Shown: positions 17,688 to 25,393, counted from the stretch's first letter. The stretch: DNA of 44,384 nucleotides from Bacteroidales bacterium UBA4295 (GCA_002395805.1 DGVB01000004.1:1-44384); one strand, 5' to 3'. The notes: generated from the letters alone by a model not told the origin. Translations and numbers: made by a program.

Positions 17688-18322
17688 CACTTTTTCGCAA
17701 AAAATCTGCAATAGGTGGCTAAACCGCAGCTCTCGCACTTGGGTTTGCGCGCCTGACAGATGTATCGTCCGTGTAGAAGCAGCCAGTGGTGGGCCTTTGG
17801 AATAACAGATTGAGGGATATATTTGACCAGTTGCTTCTCCGTTTGAAGCGGGTTCTTGCTGTTGGTGGTCAGGCCAAGTCGTTCGGATACGCGGAATATA
17901 TGGGTGTCCACCGCCATGGTAGGTTGGTTCCAAATGACCGCGCATACGACGTTTGCGGTTTTGCGTCCCACACCTTGCAGAGTCTGCAGATCGTCAATAT
18001 TGTCCGGCACTTGGCCATGATAGACTTCCACCAGGCGTTTTGCCATCTGCACCAGGTGTTCGGCTTTGGAGCGGGGATAACTGACCGATTTAACGTATTC
18101 GAATACTTCGTCGGAAGTGGCCTGTGCGAGCGCTTCGGGAGTAGGGTATGCGGCAAAGAGGGCAGGGGTGACCATATTCACCCGCTTGTCGGTGCATTGC
18201 GCGGAAAGCATCACTGCTACCAGACACTGGAAGGGAGACGCAAAAACGAGTTCGCTTTCTGCGACGGGCATGTTGGCTTCGAACCAAGCGAAGATGTGTT
18301 TATAGCGTTCAGGAGTCGTCAT
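17687..18322 (-). CDS. nth: Endonuclease III (DNA glycosylase/AP lyase)
   Basis: This 211-residue base-excision-repair enzyme removes oxidised pyrimidines and nicks the resulting abasic site. The helix-hairpin-helix [12 protein letters not shown] carries the catalytic lysine (Lys121) and VDTHIFR the catalytic aspartate (Asp139). The [4Fe-4S] cluster ligands follow the exact pattern Cys189-x6-Cys196-x2-Cys199-x5-Cys205. Length and start are normal. It is the last gene of the pth, hslR, DUF4924, nth string and has a strong terminator. A period-8 repeat separates it from the DUF4924 gene. Confidence 0.97.
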   Translation of the reverse strand: MTTPERYKHIFAWFEANMPVAESELVFASPFQCLVAVMLSAQCTDKRVNMVTPALFAAYPTPEALAQATSDEVFEYVKSVSYPRSKAEHLVQMAKRLVEVYHGQVPDNIDDLQTLQGVGRKTANVVCAVIWNQPTMAVDTHIFRVSERLGLTTNSKNPLQTEKQLVKYIPQSVIPKAHHWLLLHGRYICQARKPKCESCGLATYCRFFAKK

Positions 18323-18365
18323 TTCGATAGTTCGTTATTTCGATATATCGATATCTCGATAAATC
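18321..18365. repeat. Period-8 TCGATATA repeat, partly coding
   Basis: Units TCGATAGT, TCGATATA, TCGATATC and TCGATAAA fill the gap between nth and the DUF4924 gene and continue into the end of the latter, where they encode its last residues (IYRDIDISK). Confidence 0.85.
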
Positions 18366-18796
18366 CTGCTTAAGAACTGTAATACCTGGGTGGCTTGTTG
18401 TTGAACGGAAGCGGTCTCGGGGGAGATCGCTTTTTTCTGCAGCCGTAGCAGTATAATCTGGTAAAGCAGAATCAGGCTGGCCTCGATGTCCGACATGGTG
18501 GGGCGGTCTGTTTTGGCTTTAAGGAGATTGAGTGAGGGTTGCAGCCGAATGATGGCAGCGCGGTACATGGCATCTTCGTCGAGCAATGTAGTATGCAGGT
18601 CGATGAGTTCCGCAAGGGCGTTCTGCGCGAGAGCCAGGTGTCCGCCCTCCATGATGCCCTCGCGGTGCATCATATCGTTGAGTTCATGCAGTTCGGCTGT
18701 CGTGTCCGCCTGCTGTGGAAAGGCGCGCAGGTAGTCCTCCATCTGCCATAGATAGAGAATGTATTCGGCTATGTTGTCTTTTTTACTCCTCATCAT
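18335..18796 (-). CDS. DUF4924 family protein
   Basis: This small helical protein (153 residues from the ATG at 18796, or 152 from 18793) begins MMRSKKDNIAEYILYLWQMED, which resembles the N-terminus of the Bacteroidota family DUF4924 (KENIAEYLLYMWQ). No function is known and no catalytic motif is visible. Its start overlaps the hslR end by 14 bases (11 from the second ATG), so it is in the hslR operon; a longer frame from 18811 is less likely. The C-terminal nine residues (IYRDIDISK) are encoded by a period-8 DNA repeat, so the ancestral C-terminus has probably been replaced or extended. Confidence 0.75.
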   Translation of the reverse strand: MMRSKKDNIAEYILYLWQMEDYLRAFPQQADTTAELHELNDMMHREGIMEGGHLALAQNALAELIDLHTTLLDEDAMYRAAIIRLQPSLNLLKAKTDRPTMSDIEASLILLYQIILLRLQKKAISPETASVQQQATQVLQFLSRIYRDIDISK

Positions 18797-19193
18797 CCCA
18801 TTCGATCTCATCCAGATAACTGTCGCTCATGAAAGTCTCAATCTCGCGGCGGTCTTTCTTGGTCGGGCGTCCCAGACCTCTGTCGCGCACACCGCTGCCT
18901 GCCATACGTGCGAGTTCGAGCAGTTCCAGTTGTTTGGGGTCGGTGCAGTCCTGCATATATTCGGGCACCAACTTGGCTCCAAGCCTGTTCTCGGTCAGTT
19001 GCAGGATGCGGTAAGTGTATGTGATAGGACCTTTACGAACAGAGAATATGTCGCCTATTTTGAACGTCCGGCTCGGCTTGAGCTGTACGCCGGACATAGT
19101 GATACGTCCGTTCTTGCAGGCGTCGGCGGCGATGGAGCGGGTCTTGTATATCCGCATCGCCCAGAGATATTTATCTACTCTTACTTCTGCCAT
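18783..19193 (-). CDS. hslR: S4-domain RNA-binding protein, Hsp15-like
   Basis: This 136-residue protein opens with the S4 RNA-binding domain (VRVDKYLWAMRIYKTRSIAADACKNGRITMSG), the standard start of Hsp15/HslR, which binds 50S subunits carrying stranded nascent peptidyl-tRNA. The C-terminal half has the basic LGRPTKKDRRE motif and ends with an acidic tail. It follows pth, whose product also rescues peptidyl-tRNA, so the pair makes functional sense as a ribosome-rescue operon. The gene overlaps the next one by up to 14 bases. Confidence 0.9.
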   Translation of the reverse strand: MAEVRVDKYLWAMRIYKTRSIAADACKNGRITMSGVQLKPSRTFKIGDIFSVRKGPITYTYRILQLTENRLGAKLVPEYMQDCTDPKQLELLELARMAGSGVRDRGLGRPTKKDRREIETFMSDSYLDEIEWDDEE

Positions 19194-19216
19194 AACCTTT
19201 GTACTTTGTACCTCGT
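19192..19216. repeat. CTTTGTA-word repeat between pth and hslR
   Basis: CTTTGTACTTTGTACC is a period-7 array. The same word, on the minus strand, encodes the signal peptide of the lipoprotein at 26369-26863. Confidence 0.7.
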
Positions 19217-19223
19217 CCCTTCG

Positions 19224-19787
19224 TCATTTGTTATTGAATTGGTTCATCGTTCGGTCAATACCGGCGAGGCAGAAGGAGGGGATAATTTCGGTCGTTACTT
19301 TGAGCCGCTCCTCCAGTGCTTTCTTCTCTTCGTCAGTCCATTCACCGAGCACGAAATTGATCTGGGTGCCGCGGGTGAACTCATTGCCGATGCCAAACCG
19401 TACGCGCGCGTAGTTCTCGGTGCCCAGGACGGACTGGATGTTTCCGAGCCCGTTATGACCGCCGTTGGAACCCTGTTTGCGGATGCGGATGGTGCCGAAC
19501 GGCAAGTTGAGGTCATCGACGAGGACGAGCATATTCTCCACCGGTATCTTCTCCTGCTGGAGCCAATAACGCACGGCATTGCCGGAGAGGTTCATATAGG
19601 TGGAGGGCTTGAGGAGCACGAGTTCGGCGTTCTTGACACGGCATTTGGCGACGAAGCCGTAGCGTTTGTCCTGCCATTCCGCTTTCACGGATGCAGCAAA
19701 CGCATCGATCATCATGAAACCGATGTTATGACGTGTACCTGCGTACTCGTCTCCGATATTGCCAAGTCCTACTATTAAGTATTTCAT
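19224..19787 (-). CDS. pth: Peptidyl-tRNA hydrolase
   Basis: This 187-residue enzyme cleaves the ester bond of peptidyl-tRNA that has dropped off ribosomes. It starts with [15 protein letters not shown], and carries the catalytic TRHNIGF (His20), PSTYMN (Asn66), VLVDDLNLP (Asp92) and GGHNGL (Asn112), all at standard positions. Upstream lies the rplY gene; the gap of 133 bases holds an rplY terminator and repeats, and I see no promoter box there. Transcription may come from read-through of rplY or from an unrecognised promoter. Confidence 0.97.
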   Translation of the reverse strand: MKYLIVGLGNIGDEYAGTRHNIGFMMIDAFAASVKAEWQDKRYGFVAKCRVKNAELVLLKPSTYMNLSGNAVRYWLQQEKIPVENMLVLVDDLNLPFGTIRIRKQGSNGGHNGLGNIQSVLGTENYARVRFGIGNEFTRGTQINFVLGEWTDEEKKALEERLKVTTEIIPSFCLAGIDRTMNQFNNK

Positions 19788-19818
19788 TCCAGAAATAAGA
19801 TAAAAGACCGTTTCACTA

Positions 19819-19913
19819 AAAGACCGTGCTTCGCACTCAAAGAAAAAAATGAGGGAACGAGTAGTCCCGCTCCCTCTGCTTTCGACTTTCGACTTTGAGC
19901 GAAAGCGGTCTTT
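19819..19913. repeat. Long imperfect inverted repeat around the rplY terminator
   Basis: The arm at 19819-19842 (AAAGACCG...CTCAAAG) is nearly the reverse complement of 19893-19913 (CTTTGAG...CGGTCTTT). Between them lie the terminator hairpin and the period-7 array CTTTCGACTTTCGACTTT. With the terminator this forms a nested structure of about 95 bases. Confidence 0.7.
19842..19876 (-). terminator. Intrinsic terminator after rplY
   Basis: On the minus strand GAGGGAGCGGG pairs imperfectly with CTCGTTCCCTC (GAGGGA/TCCCTC at the base) and is followed by ATTTTTTTC. Confidence 0.8.
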
Positions 19914-19920
19914 CGACTAA

Positions 19921-20478
19921 TTAAGCTTGTTTGCTCTGGCGTGTAGCCTTCACCTCAGCGACGCAAGCGTCAGCAGGGTTAACGAAGCACAAGCCTTCTA
20001 CCTTCACGTCAGCAACAGCGATCTTCTTACCCAGACCAAGCTCGGTAACATCGATATTGATGCGATCGGGGAATGCGGTGTAGATACCTTTCGCTTTCAG
20101 TTTGCGCATAGCCTGAACCAGTTTACCACCGGCTTTAACACCCTCTGCGAGACCGTTGAGCTGGATAGGAATCTCCACTACTACCGGCTTCTTCTCATCA
20201 ACTGCGAGGAAATCGATATGCAGTGCTTTACCGTCAATCGGGTGGAACTGAAGCTCCTTAACAATAGCTTTCGTCTTGGTGTCACCTACGGTGAGATCAA
20301 CGATCTGGGTGTCAGGAGTGTAAATCAGTTTGCGAACGTCTGCTGCTGCTACCGTGAAGGTGCAGTTCAGACCGCAGCCATAGATGTTGCAAGGAATCAA
20401 TTCCTCTGCGCGAAGGGCCTTAGCAGCCTTCTTACCATACTCGCTACGCGGAGTACCTACTAATGCAAATTCTTTCAT
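19921..20478 (-). CDS. rplY: 50S ribosomal protein L25 (general stress protein Ctc type)
   Basis: This 185-residue protein is the long two-domain TL5/Ctc form of L25, which binds 5S rRNA. The N-terminal domain has the typical RSEYGKKAAKALRAEELIPCNIYG, and LQFHPIDGKALHIDFLAV leads to the C-terminal beta domain with VPVEI-like VVEIPIQLNGLAEGVKAGG. The tRNA-Gln gene lies about 130 bases upstream on the same strand, and the nearest good promoter is in front of that tRNA, so the two are probably co-transcribed. A strong terminator follows. Confidence 0.96.
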   Translation of the reverse strand: MKEFALVGTPRSEYGKKAAKALRAEELIPCNIYGCGLNCTFTVAAADVRKLIYTPDTQIVDLTVGDTKTKAIVKELQFHPIDGKALHIDFLAVDEKKPVVVEIPIQLNGLAEGVKAGGKLVQAMRKLKAKGIYTAFPDRINIDVTELGLGKKIAVADVKVEGLCFVNPADACVAEVKATRQSKQA

Positions 20479-20504
20479 TGTTTAATTTGTGTTACTCAAT
20501 ATGG

Positions 20505-20541
20505 GGCAGTTAAATGGATCTGTGACGCTGCCCGTATCCCA
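20505..20541 (-). promoter_or_regulatory. Possible leader hairpin before rplY
   Basis: On the minus strand GGGCAG and CTGCCC, about 18 bases apart, can pair 25-50 bases before the rplY start. It could be part of an autoregulatory leader; there is no T-run. Confidence 0.3.
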
Positions 20542-20563
20542 TCACACGTGCCTTTTCATTAAA

Positions 20564-20600
20564 CACCCCTCCTTTTAGGGAGGGGATAGGGTAGGCTTCC
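20564..20600. repeat. G-rich hairpin repeat (copy 1 of 3)
   Basis: CACCCCTCC-TTTTA-GGGAGGGG followed by GATAGGGTAGGCTT. Near-identical elements lie at 33309-33340 and, in coding sequence, at 44086-44121. It sits between tRNA-Gln and rplY. Confidence 0.8.
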
Positions 20601-20605
20601 CTTTG

Positions 20606-20676
20606 TTGTCCACCGAGGAGTCGAACCTCGCTTCTCGGAACCAAAATCCGGTGTAATACCGATATACGAGTGGACA
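20606..20676 (-). tRNA. tRNA-Gln (anticodon TTG)
   Basis: The minus strand folds as a cloverleaf. The acceptor arms TGTCCAC and GTGGACA form 7 bp. The T arm is CGAGG-TTCGACT-CCTCG, and the anticodon loop TTTTGGT places TTG at positions 34-36, on a stem of four pairs plus one mismatch. The D arm is weak (3 bp). The 3' CCA is not encoded. A good promoter lies directly upstream at 20706-20737 and rplY follows. Confidence 0.93.
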
Positions 20677-20705
20677 CCACATCGCCTTTCAGCGAAAAGC
20701 GGGTG

Positions 20706-20737
20706 CAAAAGTACTGCTTTTTTTTGACATGACCAAA
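20706..20737 (-). promoter_or_regulatory. Promoter for tRNA-Gln and rplY
   Basis: On the minus strand TTTG (20737-20734), a 20-base spacer and TACTTTTG (20713-20706) match the consensus exactly. Confidence 0.85.
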
Positions 20738-20778
20738 TTTTTTGCCTAAAAAATGCAGATTACCTCGCTTTTTTGCTC

Positions 20779-20811
20779 TCTGATAGCTGACGGTCGATAG
20801 CTGACGGCTAT
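20779..20811. repeat. Period-7/8 GCTGACGG/GCTGATAG repeat at the tyrS end
   Basis: Units GATAGCTGACGGTCGATAG and CTGACGGCTA follow the tyrS coding region; the tyrS TAG stop (20810-20808) lies in the array. The same words occur in frame twice in recF. Confidence 0.85.
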
Positions 20812-22103
20812 TTTGCAACTACCAAATAGTAATTTTTCTTACCTTTTTGGAAGAGGATATACTTGCCGTTGAGCAATGCTGCATCGGTGATCGGTGTGGC
20901 GGGGTCGGTGAGTTTCTCTTTGTTCATCGAGAAGCCGTTCGCCTGGATCATCTTACGCGCCTCGCCTTTGGATGGGAAGACGGCGGTTTTCTCCGCCAGC
21001 AGGTCAAGCGGCCCGATGCCGGCTTTGAGTTCGTCCATACTGATTTCGAACTGCTCAACGCCTTCGAATACCTGCAGGAAGGTCTCCTCGTCGAGCGCGC
21101 GCAGCGCGTCCGCGGTCGCGTTTCCGAATAATATATTGGACGCCTCGAGTGCTTTGTTGTAGTCCTCCTCGGAGTGCACCATGCAGGTCACTTCTTTGGC
21201 GAGCCGTTTCTGCAGCACGCGTAGATGCGGAGCAGCATCGTGCTCGGCGATGAGGGCTTCGATCTCCTCGCGGGTGAGGGTAGTGAAGATCTTGATATAC
21301 CGCTTCGCGTCGTCATCTGAGACGTTCATCCAGAACTGGAAGAACTTATACGGGCTGGTGTATTTTTTCGAGAGCCATACATTGCCGGATTCGGTTTTAC
21401 CGAACTTGCCGCCGTCAGCCTTGGTGATGAGGGGGCAGGTAAGAGCGAAGGCCTCGTTGCCGGTGATCTTCTTGATGAGCTCGGTACCGGTAGTGATATT
21501 GCCCCATTGGTCCGAACCGCCCATCTGCAGTTTGCAGTTCTTATGCTCGTTGAGGTAGACGAAGTCGTAGCCTTGCAGTAGCTGGTAGGTAAACTCGGTG
21601 AAGGACATGCCCTGCGAGAACTCACCGTTGAAGCGTTTCTTGACGGAGTCTTTCGCCATCATATAATTGACGGTAATGAGTTTGCCGATGTTGCGCGCGA
21701 AATCGAGGAAGGTGTAGTCCTTCATCCAGTCGTAGTTATTGACCAGTTCGGCTGCGTTGGGTGCCGTAGAGTTGAAATCGAGGAAATGCTCGAGCTGCTC
21801 GCGGATGCATTGTACGTTATGCCGCAATGTCTCTTCGGTCAATAAGTTACGTTCGGCACTCTTGCCGGAAGGATCTCCGATCATGCCTGTCGCGCCACCG
21901 AGTAGGGCGATGGGTTTATGGCCGCAGGCCTGGAGATGGCGTAGCATCATGATACCGCACAGGTGTCCGATATGCAGACTGTCCGCGGTGGGGTCGATAC
22001 CGACGTAGGCGGTGGTCACTTCTTTCATCAACTGTTCTTCCGTTCCCGGCATGATATCCTGCAACATGCCTCTCCAACGGAGTTCTTCTACAAAATTCTT
22101 CAT
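20808..22103 (-). CDS. tyrS: Tyrosyl-tRNA synthetase
   Basis: This class I synthetase charges tRNA-Tyr. The start at 22103 gives [13 protein letters not shown] and 431 residues; an ATG two codons earlier (22109) is equally possible. The HIGH motif is His44-Ile-Gly-His47 in [11 protein letters not shown], followed by [14 protein letters not shown]. The tyrosine pocket string QGYDFVYLN and [11 protein letters not shown] are present, and the KMSKS equivalent is KFGKT (233-237). A C-terminal S4 domain ends the protein. The gene has its own TTTG-N20-TACCTTTG promoter and its stop codon lies in a tandem repeat. Confidence 0.97.
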   Translation of the reverse strand: MKNFVEELRWRGMLQDIMPGTEEQLMKEVTTAYVGIDPTADSLHIGHLCGIMMLRHLQACGHKPIALLGGATGMIGDPSGKSAERNLLTEETLRHNVQCIREQLEHFLDFNSTAPNAAELVNNYDWMKDYTFLDFARNIGKLITVNYMMAKDSVKKRFNGEFSQGMSFTEFTYQLLQGYDFVYLNEHKNCKLQMGGSDQWGNITTGTELIKKITGNEAFALTCPLITKADGGKFGKTESGNVWLSKKYTSPYKFFQFWMNVSDDDAKRYIKIFTTLTREEIEALIAEHDAAPHLRVLQKRLAKEVTCMVHSEEDYNKALEASNILFGNATADALRALDEETFLQVFEGVEQFEISMDELKAGIGPLDLLAEKTAVFPSKGEARKMIQANGFSMNKEKLTDPATPITDAALLNGKYILFQKGKKNYYLVVAK

Positions 22104-22122
22104 ATTCATTCAAATTAGCGTG

Positions 22123-22154
22123 CAAAGGTACAATTTTTTTTCGAATTATGCAAA
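22123..22154 (-). promoter_or_regulatory. tyrS promoter
   Basis: On the minus strand TTTG (22154-22151), a 20-base spacer and TACCTTTG (22130-22123). The TTTG is the end of the T-run of the preceding terminator. Confidence 0.88.
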
Positions 22155-22179
22155 AAAAATCGTCCCGGAAGACGATTTT
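22151..22179 (-). terminator. Terminator after the exported protein gene at 22184
   Basis: AAAATCGTC and GACGATTTT pair over 9 bp around a six-base loop, followed on the minus strand by a T-run that merges with the tyrS -33 box. Confidence 0.9.
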
Positions 22180-22183
22180 CTTG

Positions 22184-22852
22184 CTATTTGATGAGTGATG
22201 GTATGTTTCCGAAGATCTCTCCGACGACGACATCCACGAGACGTGTGCGCTGGGAGAAATTGCCGATACCTTTGCAATGAGAGACTTTGATAAGCGCCAG
22301 CTGTTTGCCGGTCTTGATCTCAATGAGTTTGATTTTTCCGTTGATGATAGCTCCTCCGGTTGATCTCCCGACGCCGAAGCCGGCTGCCACGCCGTTGCCC
22401 ATATCCACTTGCTCAACGGTGAGGACGAATTTGTATTTCGCCTTGGAGGGGTTCTCCCAGATACAATGGTCTTTGTCGCTTGATTTGGATTTCCAAACAG
22501 CGGGGTTGACGGTGATGAGGGTGCCTTTTTTGTTTTTCTTGTTGAAACAGGGGCGTGTGGGGTATTTCTTCCAAGCGGTAAAATTGAGGATGTCCTGTTT
22601 GACTGCAGGCCAGTCCTTAACCCAGTCCGCGCCTTGCGATTTATTGTACTGATCGATGGTGCCGAAGGATTTCTCTACCTTGTCCCCTCGTCCGAATTCG
22701 ACCACTTTGGCTTTGGACCAATCGATCTCGACATAGGCATACTCGCCGGCGTTTTTGAGAGCACTCAGGCTGCCGGAAGCCAGTTCTACATCCGCCATCG
22801 CCATCGTGCTTAGGCAAAAAAGTGTTGCCAGAGAAATAAGAATCTTTTTCAT
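22184..22852 (-). CDS. Exported protein of unknown function
   Basis: This 222-residue protein has a signal peptide (MKKILISLATLFCLSTMAMA). The mature part opens with a hydrophilic region (AGEYAYVEIDWSKAKVVEFGRG, DWVKDWPAVKQDI) and later has a glycine-rich stretch, NGVAAGFGVGRSTGGA, followed by KIKLIEIKTGKQLA. That second half is reminiscent of DUF4410-type envelope proteins, in which a lipoprotein-like fold carries a GFG(x)G segment and a 'D..TGK' strand. I would not press this. It has its own promoter and terminator, so it is a single-gene unit, and lies beside a cluster of other exported proteins. Confidence 0.7.
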   Translation of the reverse strand: MKKILISLATLFCLSTMAMADVELASGSLSALKNAGEYAYVEIDWSKAKVVEFGRGDKVEKSFGTIDQYNKSQGADWVKDWPAVKQDILNFTAWKKYPTRPCFNKKNKKGTLITVNPAVWKSKSSDKDHCIWENPSKAKYKFVLTVEQVDMGNGVAAGFGVGRSTGGAIINGKIKLIEIKTGKQLALIKVSHCKGIGNFSQRTRLVDVVVGEIFGNIPSLIK

Positions 22853-22898
22853 AAGTGTTGTAGTTTTAGTGAATGAACTTGTAGTGATTATCCGGCTG

Positions 22899-22930
22899 CA
22901 AAATTACACAAAAAAAATGACATACGCAAA
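22899..22930 (-). promoter_or_regulatory. Promoter for the gene at 22184-22852
   Basis: On the minus strand TTTG (22930-22927), a 20-base spacer and TAATTTTG (22906-22899). It lies back to back with the sigma-54 promoter at 22950. Confidence 0.87.
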
Positions 22931-22949
22931 TATATCTTATTTTTGCAGT

Positions 22950-22966
22950 TTGGCACGGTATTTGTA
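22950..22966 (+). promoter_or_regulatory. Sigma-54 promoter candidate
   Basis: TTGGCACG, GTAT, then TTGTA match the sigma-54 consensus YTGGCACGrNNNTTGCW at every defined position except one (T instead of C at the -12 GC). The invariant GG is at 22952-22953. No gene starts downstream on this strand; a terminator follows at 23044. A TATTTTTG box at 22938-22945 could be a second start signal but has no -33 partner. Confidence 0.6.
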
Positions 22967-22976
22967 AAAAGTAATA

Positions 22977-23071
22977 GTAGAGTTAGTAAAAATCAGCCGG
23001 GGTCTGCCCGGTGATACATAGAGATTGTTTGTTATATTAGCGAAAGGTTCGTCGGGAGACGAGCCTTTTTT
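22977..23071 (+). ncRNA. Candidate small RNA driven by sigma-54
   Basis: If transcription starts about 12 bases after the -12 box, the RNA would be about 95 bases and end at the terminator at 23071. It contains no ATG. It has a GC hairpin CCGGG-GTCTG-CCCGG (22997-23011), an A/U-rich single-stranded centre and the terminator hairpin, the usual plan of a trans-acting small RNA. Its 3' end overlaps the stop codon of the convergent gene at 23070. No Rfam match is claimed. Confidence 0.4.
23044..23071 (+). terminator. Strong plus-strand terminator with no plus-strand gene before it
   Basis: AAGGTTCGTC and GACGAGCCTT pair over 10 bp with one wobble around the tetraloop GGGA, followed by TTTTTTATT. 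On the minus strand the tail is only TTTCG, so the plus direction is preferred. Confidence 0.85.
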
Positions 23072-24389
23072 ATTCTGTTATTTTCCTATACTTACCTTCG
23101 ATGAGGAGCATGCCGGGCAGGATCTCGCCACCGGCAGTTTTGGTGAAAGTGGTATAGGGCAGGGTAGCACCGTCTGCCTCCTCCAGGGCAGCATTATAGC
23201 GGTTATCCCAGATATGTCCTTTCTTGGGTTTGACAGTAGCGATATACTTATAGGTTGTTTTGCCTGTCTCGGGATCCTGGATGCGCTGCACGACCTGGAA
23301 CTTAGAGGTCTCGGAGATGCCTTCTTTCATACCGATCTTCGCCGCATAGCCTTCGATCTTACCCCGCTCGTTAGTAAGGACAGAGAAGACCGGTGTCTTG
23401 ACCTTGAAATCCTCGTACTGCTTGGCGAGGGCGACGATATTCTTATCCATCGACCGTGCGCAGATAGTGCGGACGAGTTCGGTGCGAGAATACTTGCCTT
23501 TGAGAACAGATTTCTTATCAAACTCGTACTCATGTGCGACATACTTGAGACGATAGGTGGTTTTGTCCTCCATGAACGCCTGCACTTTGGCGGGATCGGG
23601 TTTGTCGGTATAATGGAACTGATAAAAAATAGCGGCAATGGAGTCATTCCAGTCGAGTTGATAGAGATAGGAATGGGTCTTGACCTTGAATCCGGTAAAG
23701 CTATCGGCTATCTTGCCTGCTGCCTGAGCCACTTGTTGTCCGGATTTGCCACCGGTGAGAGCGTCAAAGATTCCTCCGATGACTCCCATAGCAATCTTGG
23801 CTGCCTCGGCTTCCTGTTCGGCCGTGACATACGTGATGTCATTGACGAGGACGAAGGTGTTATTGAGCAGTTCTTCTCCGGCATCGGAGAGGGAAGCGAC
23901 GCCTCTGGTGGTCTGCATCGCTACTGCCACATCGACATCGGAGGCATTGTACTGTCCACGGGACTGGATCAGTTCGGTATTGAAAGTGGCATCCTCAACG
24001 GAGTTGCCGGTGAGACCGAACCATTTGGCTACCATCTGCTTCGCCATCTCGGCTTCATTGAGCAGTTTTTCGGTAAAGAGCGCATTCTTATTCAGCTCCG
24101 CCGCAGTGAGCTGATGGCCGTAGGTAGCCTTATAATATCCGGAGTCCTTGCGCTGCACACCCCAAATAGAACTATTGTCGATGACGCGCGCTCCCTCGAT
24201 GGTATGGTCGTCGTATTTGTCGGGGATAGGGAGCGAGTCGAAGGCTTTGTATATCTCCTCGCCGAACTCATCCTCGGGATGGAAGACGAGCATTGTAGCC
24301 AGCGAGTTACGCCGGTAGTTAAGATCGCTCTGCGCATATGCGGCAAGCACCGCACATGCACAGAGGAATGTTAGAAGGGTTTGTTTCAA
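23070..24389 (-). CDS. Exported protein of unknown function, 439 residues
   Basis: A signal peptide (MKQTLLTFLCACAVLAAYA, cut before QSDLNYRR) leads a soluble-looking protein that I do not recognise. A short glycine/alanine-rich segment (AKIAMGVIGGIFDALTGGKSG, about 203-223) could be an amphipathic or membrane-active stretch. The second half has several aromatic and charged strands (HSYLYQLDWNDSIAAIFYQFHY). It is the last gene of the seven-gene string from 29072 downward and lies 20 bases after its neighbour across a repeat. Co-expression with lipoproteins and outer-membrane barrels suggests a periplasmic or surface role. Its stop codon lies in the T-run of the opposite-strand terminator. Confidence 0.72.
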   Translation of the reverse strand: MKQTLLTFLCACAVLAAYAQSDLNYRRNSLATMLVFHPEDEFGEEIYKAFDSLPIPDKYDDHTIEGARVIDNSSIWGVQRKDSGYYKATYGHQLTAAELNKNALFTEKLLNEAEMAKQMVAKWFGLTGNSVEDATFNTELIQSRGQYNASDVDVAVAMQTTRGVASLSDAGEELLNNTFVLVNDITYVTAEQEAEAAKIAMGVIGGIFDALTGGKSGQQVAQAAGKIADSFTGFKVKTHSYLYQLDWNDSIAAIFYQFHYTDKPDPAKVQAFMEDKTTYRLKYVAHEYEFDKKSVLKGKYSRTELVRTICARSMDKNIVALAKQYEDFKVKTPVFSVLTNERGKIEGYAAKIGMKEGISETSKFQVVQRIQDPETGKTTYKYIATVKPKKGHIWDNRYNAALEEADGATLPYTTFTKTAGGEILPGMLLIEGKYRKITE

Positions 24390-24390
24390 A

Positions 24391-24420
24391 ACGTTAAACC
24401 GTTAGAGGGTTAGAGGAGGG
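24391..24420. repeat. Period-8 GTTAGAGG repeat
   Basis: GTTAAACC, GTTAGAGG, GTTAGAGG, AGGGTT lie in the gap of the exported-protein operon; the TAA stop of the gene at 24410 is part of the array. Confidence 0.75.
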
Positions 24421-25348
24421 TTCGAAGGAACTCGATGGAGGTAGTCTGCGCGGGTTGGTGGTTTCCATACGCCACACCTACCTGACGCATTGCGTCAATA
24501 CGCTGTCTCTCCAGATCAACACCATCCTGGTATTTTTTCATCTCAAACTTCCAGTCGTCGAGGACCTTGCCCTTGATCTCGCGGTAAAGCTCCATCGCCT
24601 CGTCGTAGCATCCGGCGTCGGGCAGGATATTCATCAGATATTCTCCGGCAGCAGCAGCTCCTTTGGCATTCTGCTCCGCCGCCCATGCTTGACGTGCAGC
24701 AGCGAGATAGATATTGCACTCGTTATCCAGCTGCATCTGGTAGATCTCCTGTCCGGCGGCGAGGGCTGCATCGTAATGCTTGCTCTGCTGCGGGATAAGG
24801 GAGATGATCCACAGCGCCTCCTCATATTCCTTCTTCTTCGCCAGGAACTGCGCCTTCTTGATCAATGCTTCTCCCTCATGGTCGTAATAAGCAATGATCT
24901 TCTGCTTGCCGTCCTCGATGAATTTAGCTACCTGCGGAGTCTGGAGAGGCATATGCGAGATAGCATTGAGGTAGCATTTATTCTCCGTCTCACCCAGTCC
25001 GCGGACAGTAAGGGAGGTAGAGGAAAAAATGGTCTTGGCATACGCATCCACGATATAGAGATTCATCTCCATTTTCTCCGAGATCTTCATCGGCGGTCCG
25101 GGGATCACATCCTTGTCGGTAGGAGTGGTGGTGACGGTAAGGACGAACTGGCCCATATAATCGAGTCCGGCAATGCCGTTCTTGGTCAACAATTGGGTCA
25201 GTTTATTCTCCATCATAGCTTTCGCTCCCCTAGGGAAAGACTCGGTATCGTCCGCCGCATACACGGAAATCGGCAGATACTCCGTCTCCGCAGCGAACAT
25301 ACTTGCGCTCATCAACGCTACTGCGAATATAGAAAAAATCTTTTTCAT
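24410..25348 (-). CDS. Exported protein with helical repeat-like C-terminus
   Basis: The start at 25348 gives MKKIFSIFAVALMSASMFA, a clean signal peptide; the frame from 25381 adds MSHYHLLFKII, which is unlikely. The 312-residue protein has an N-terminal alpha/beta domain (about 22-165; YLPISVYAADDTESFPRGAKAMMENKLTQLL in two pieces, then VTTTPTDKD and a beta strand pair) that looks like a CsgG/TolB-type periplasmic fold, and a C-terminal helical region (about 170-290) with paired helices resembling tetratricopeptide repeats. I cannot name a family. It follows the DUF6175 gene in the same operon. A role in envelope assembly is only inferred. Confidence 0.72.
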   Translation of the reverse strand: MKKIFSIFAVALMSASMFAAETEYLPISVYAADDTESFPRGAKAMMENKLTQLLTKNGIAGLDYMGQFVLTVTTTPTDKDVIPGPPMKISEKMEMNLYIVDAYAKTIFSSTSLTVRGLGETENKCYLNAISHMPLQTPQVAKFIEDGKQKIIAYYDHEGEALIKKAQFLAKKKEYEEALWIISLIPQQSKHYDAALAAGQEIYQMQLDNECNIYLAAARQAWAAEQNAKGAAAAGEYLMNILPDAGCYDEAMELYREIKGKVLDDWKFEMKKYQDGVDLERQRIDAMRQVGVAYGNHQPAQTTSIEFLRTLL

Positions 25349-25359
25349 AATGATCTTAA

Positions 25360-25392
25360 ATAGTAAATGGTAATGACTCAATGGTAAATGGT
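25360..25392. repeat. TAAATGGTAATGACTCAATGG-type repeat (degenerate)
   Basis: Two to three copies of a word like AATGGTAAATGG with intervening TGACTC fill the gap between the gene at 24410 and the DUF6175 gene. The period is irregular. Confidence 0.5.
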
Positions 25393-25393
25393 T

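Noticed and set aside
18759..19778. A 339-codon plus-strand frame
   Set aside because: It is antisense to hslR and pth, both clear families.
19788..19920. A promoter for pth
   Set aside because: No TAnnTTTG box is present on the minus strand in this gap, so none is annotated.
22938..22945. TATTTTTG as a plus-strand -7 box
   Set aside because: No TTTG/TTG lies 19-21 bases upstream; the sigma-54 element a few bases downstream is far better supported.
23025..24374. A 449-codon plus-strand frame starting inside the candidate small RNA
   Set aside because: It is antisense to the exported protein at 23070-24389, which has a good signal peptide; the frame also reads through the plus-strand terminator at 23044-23071.
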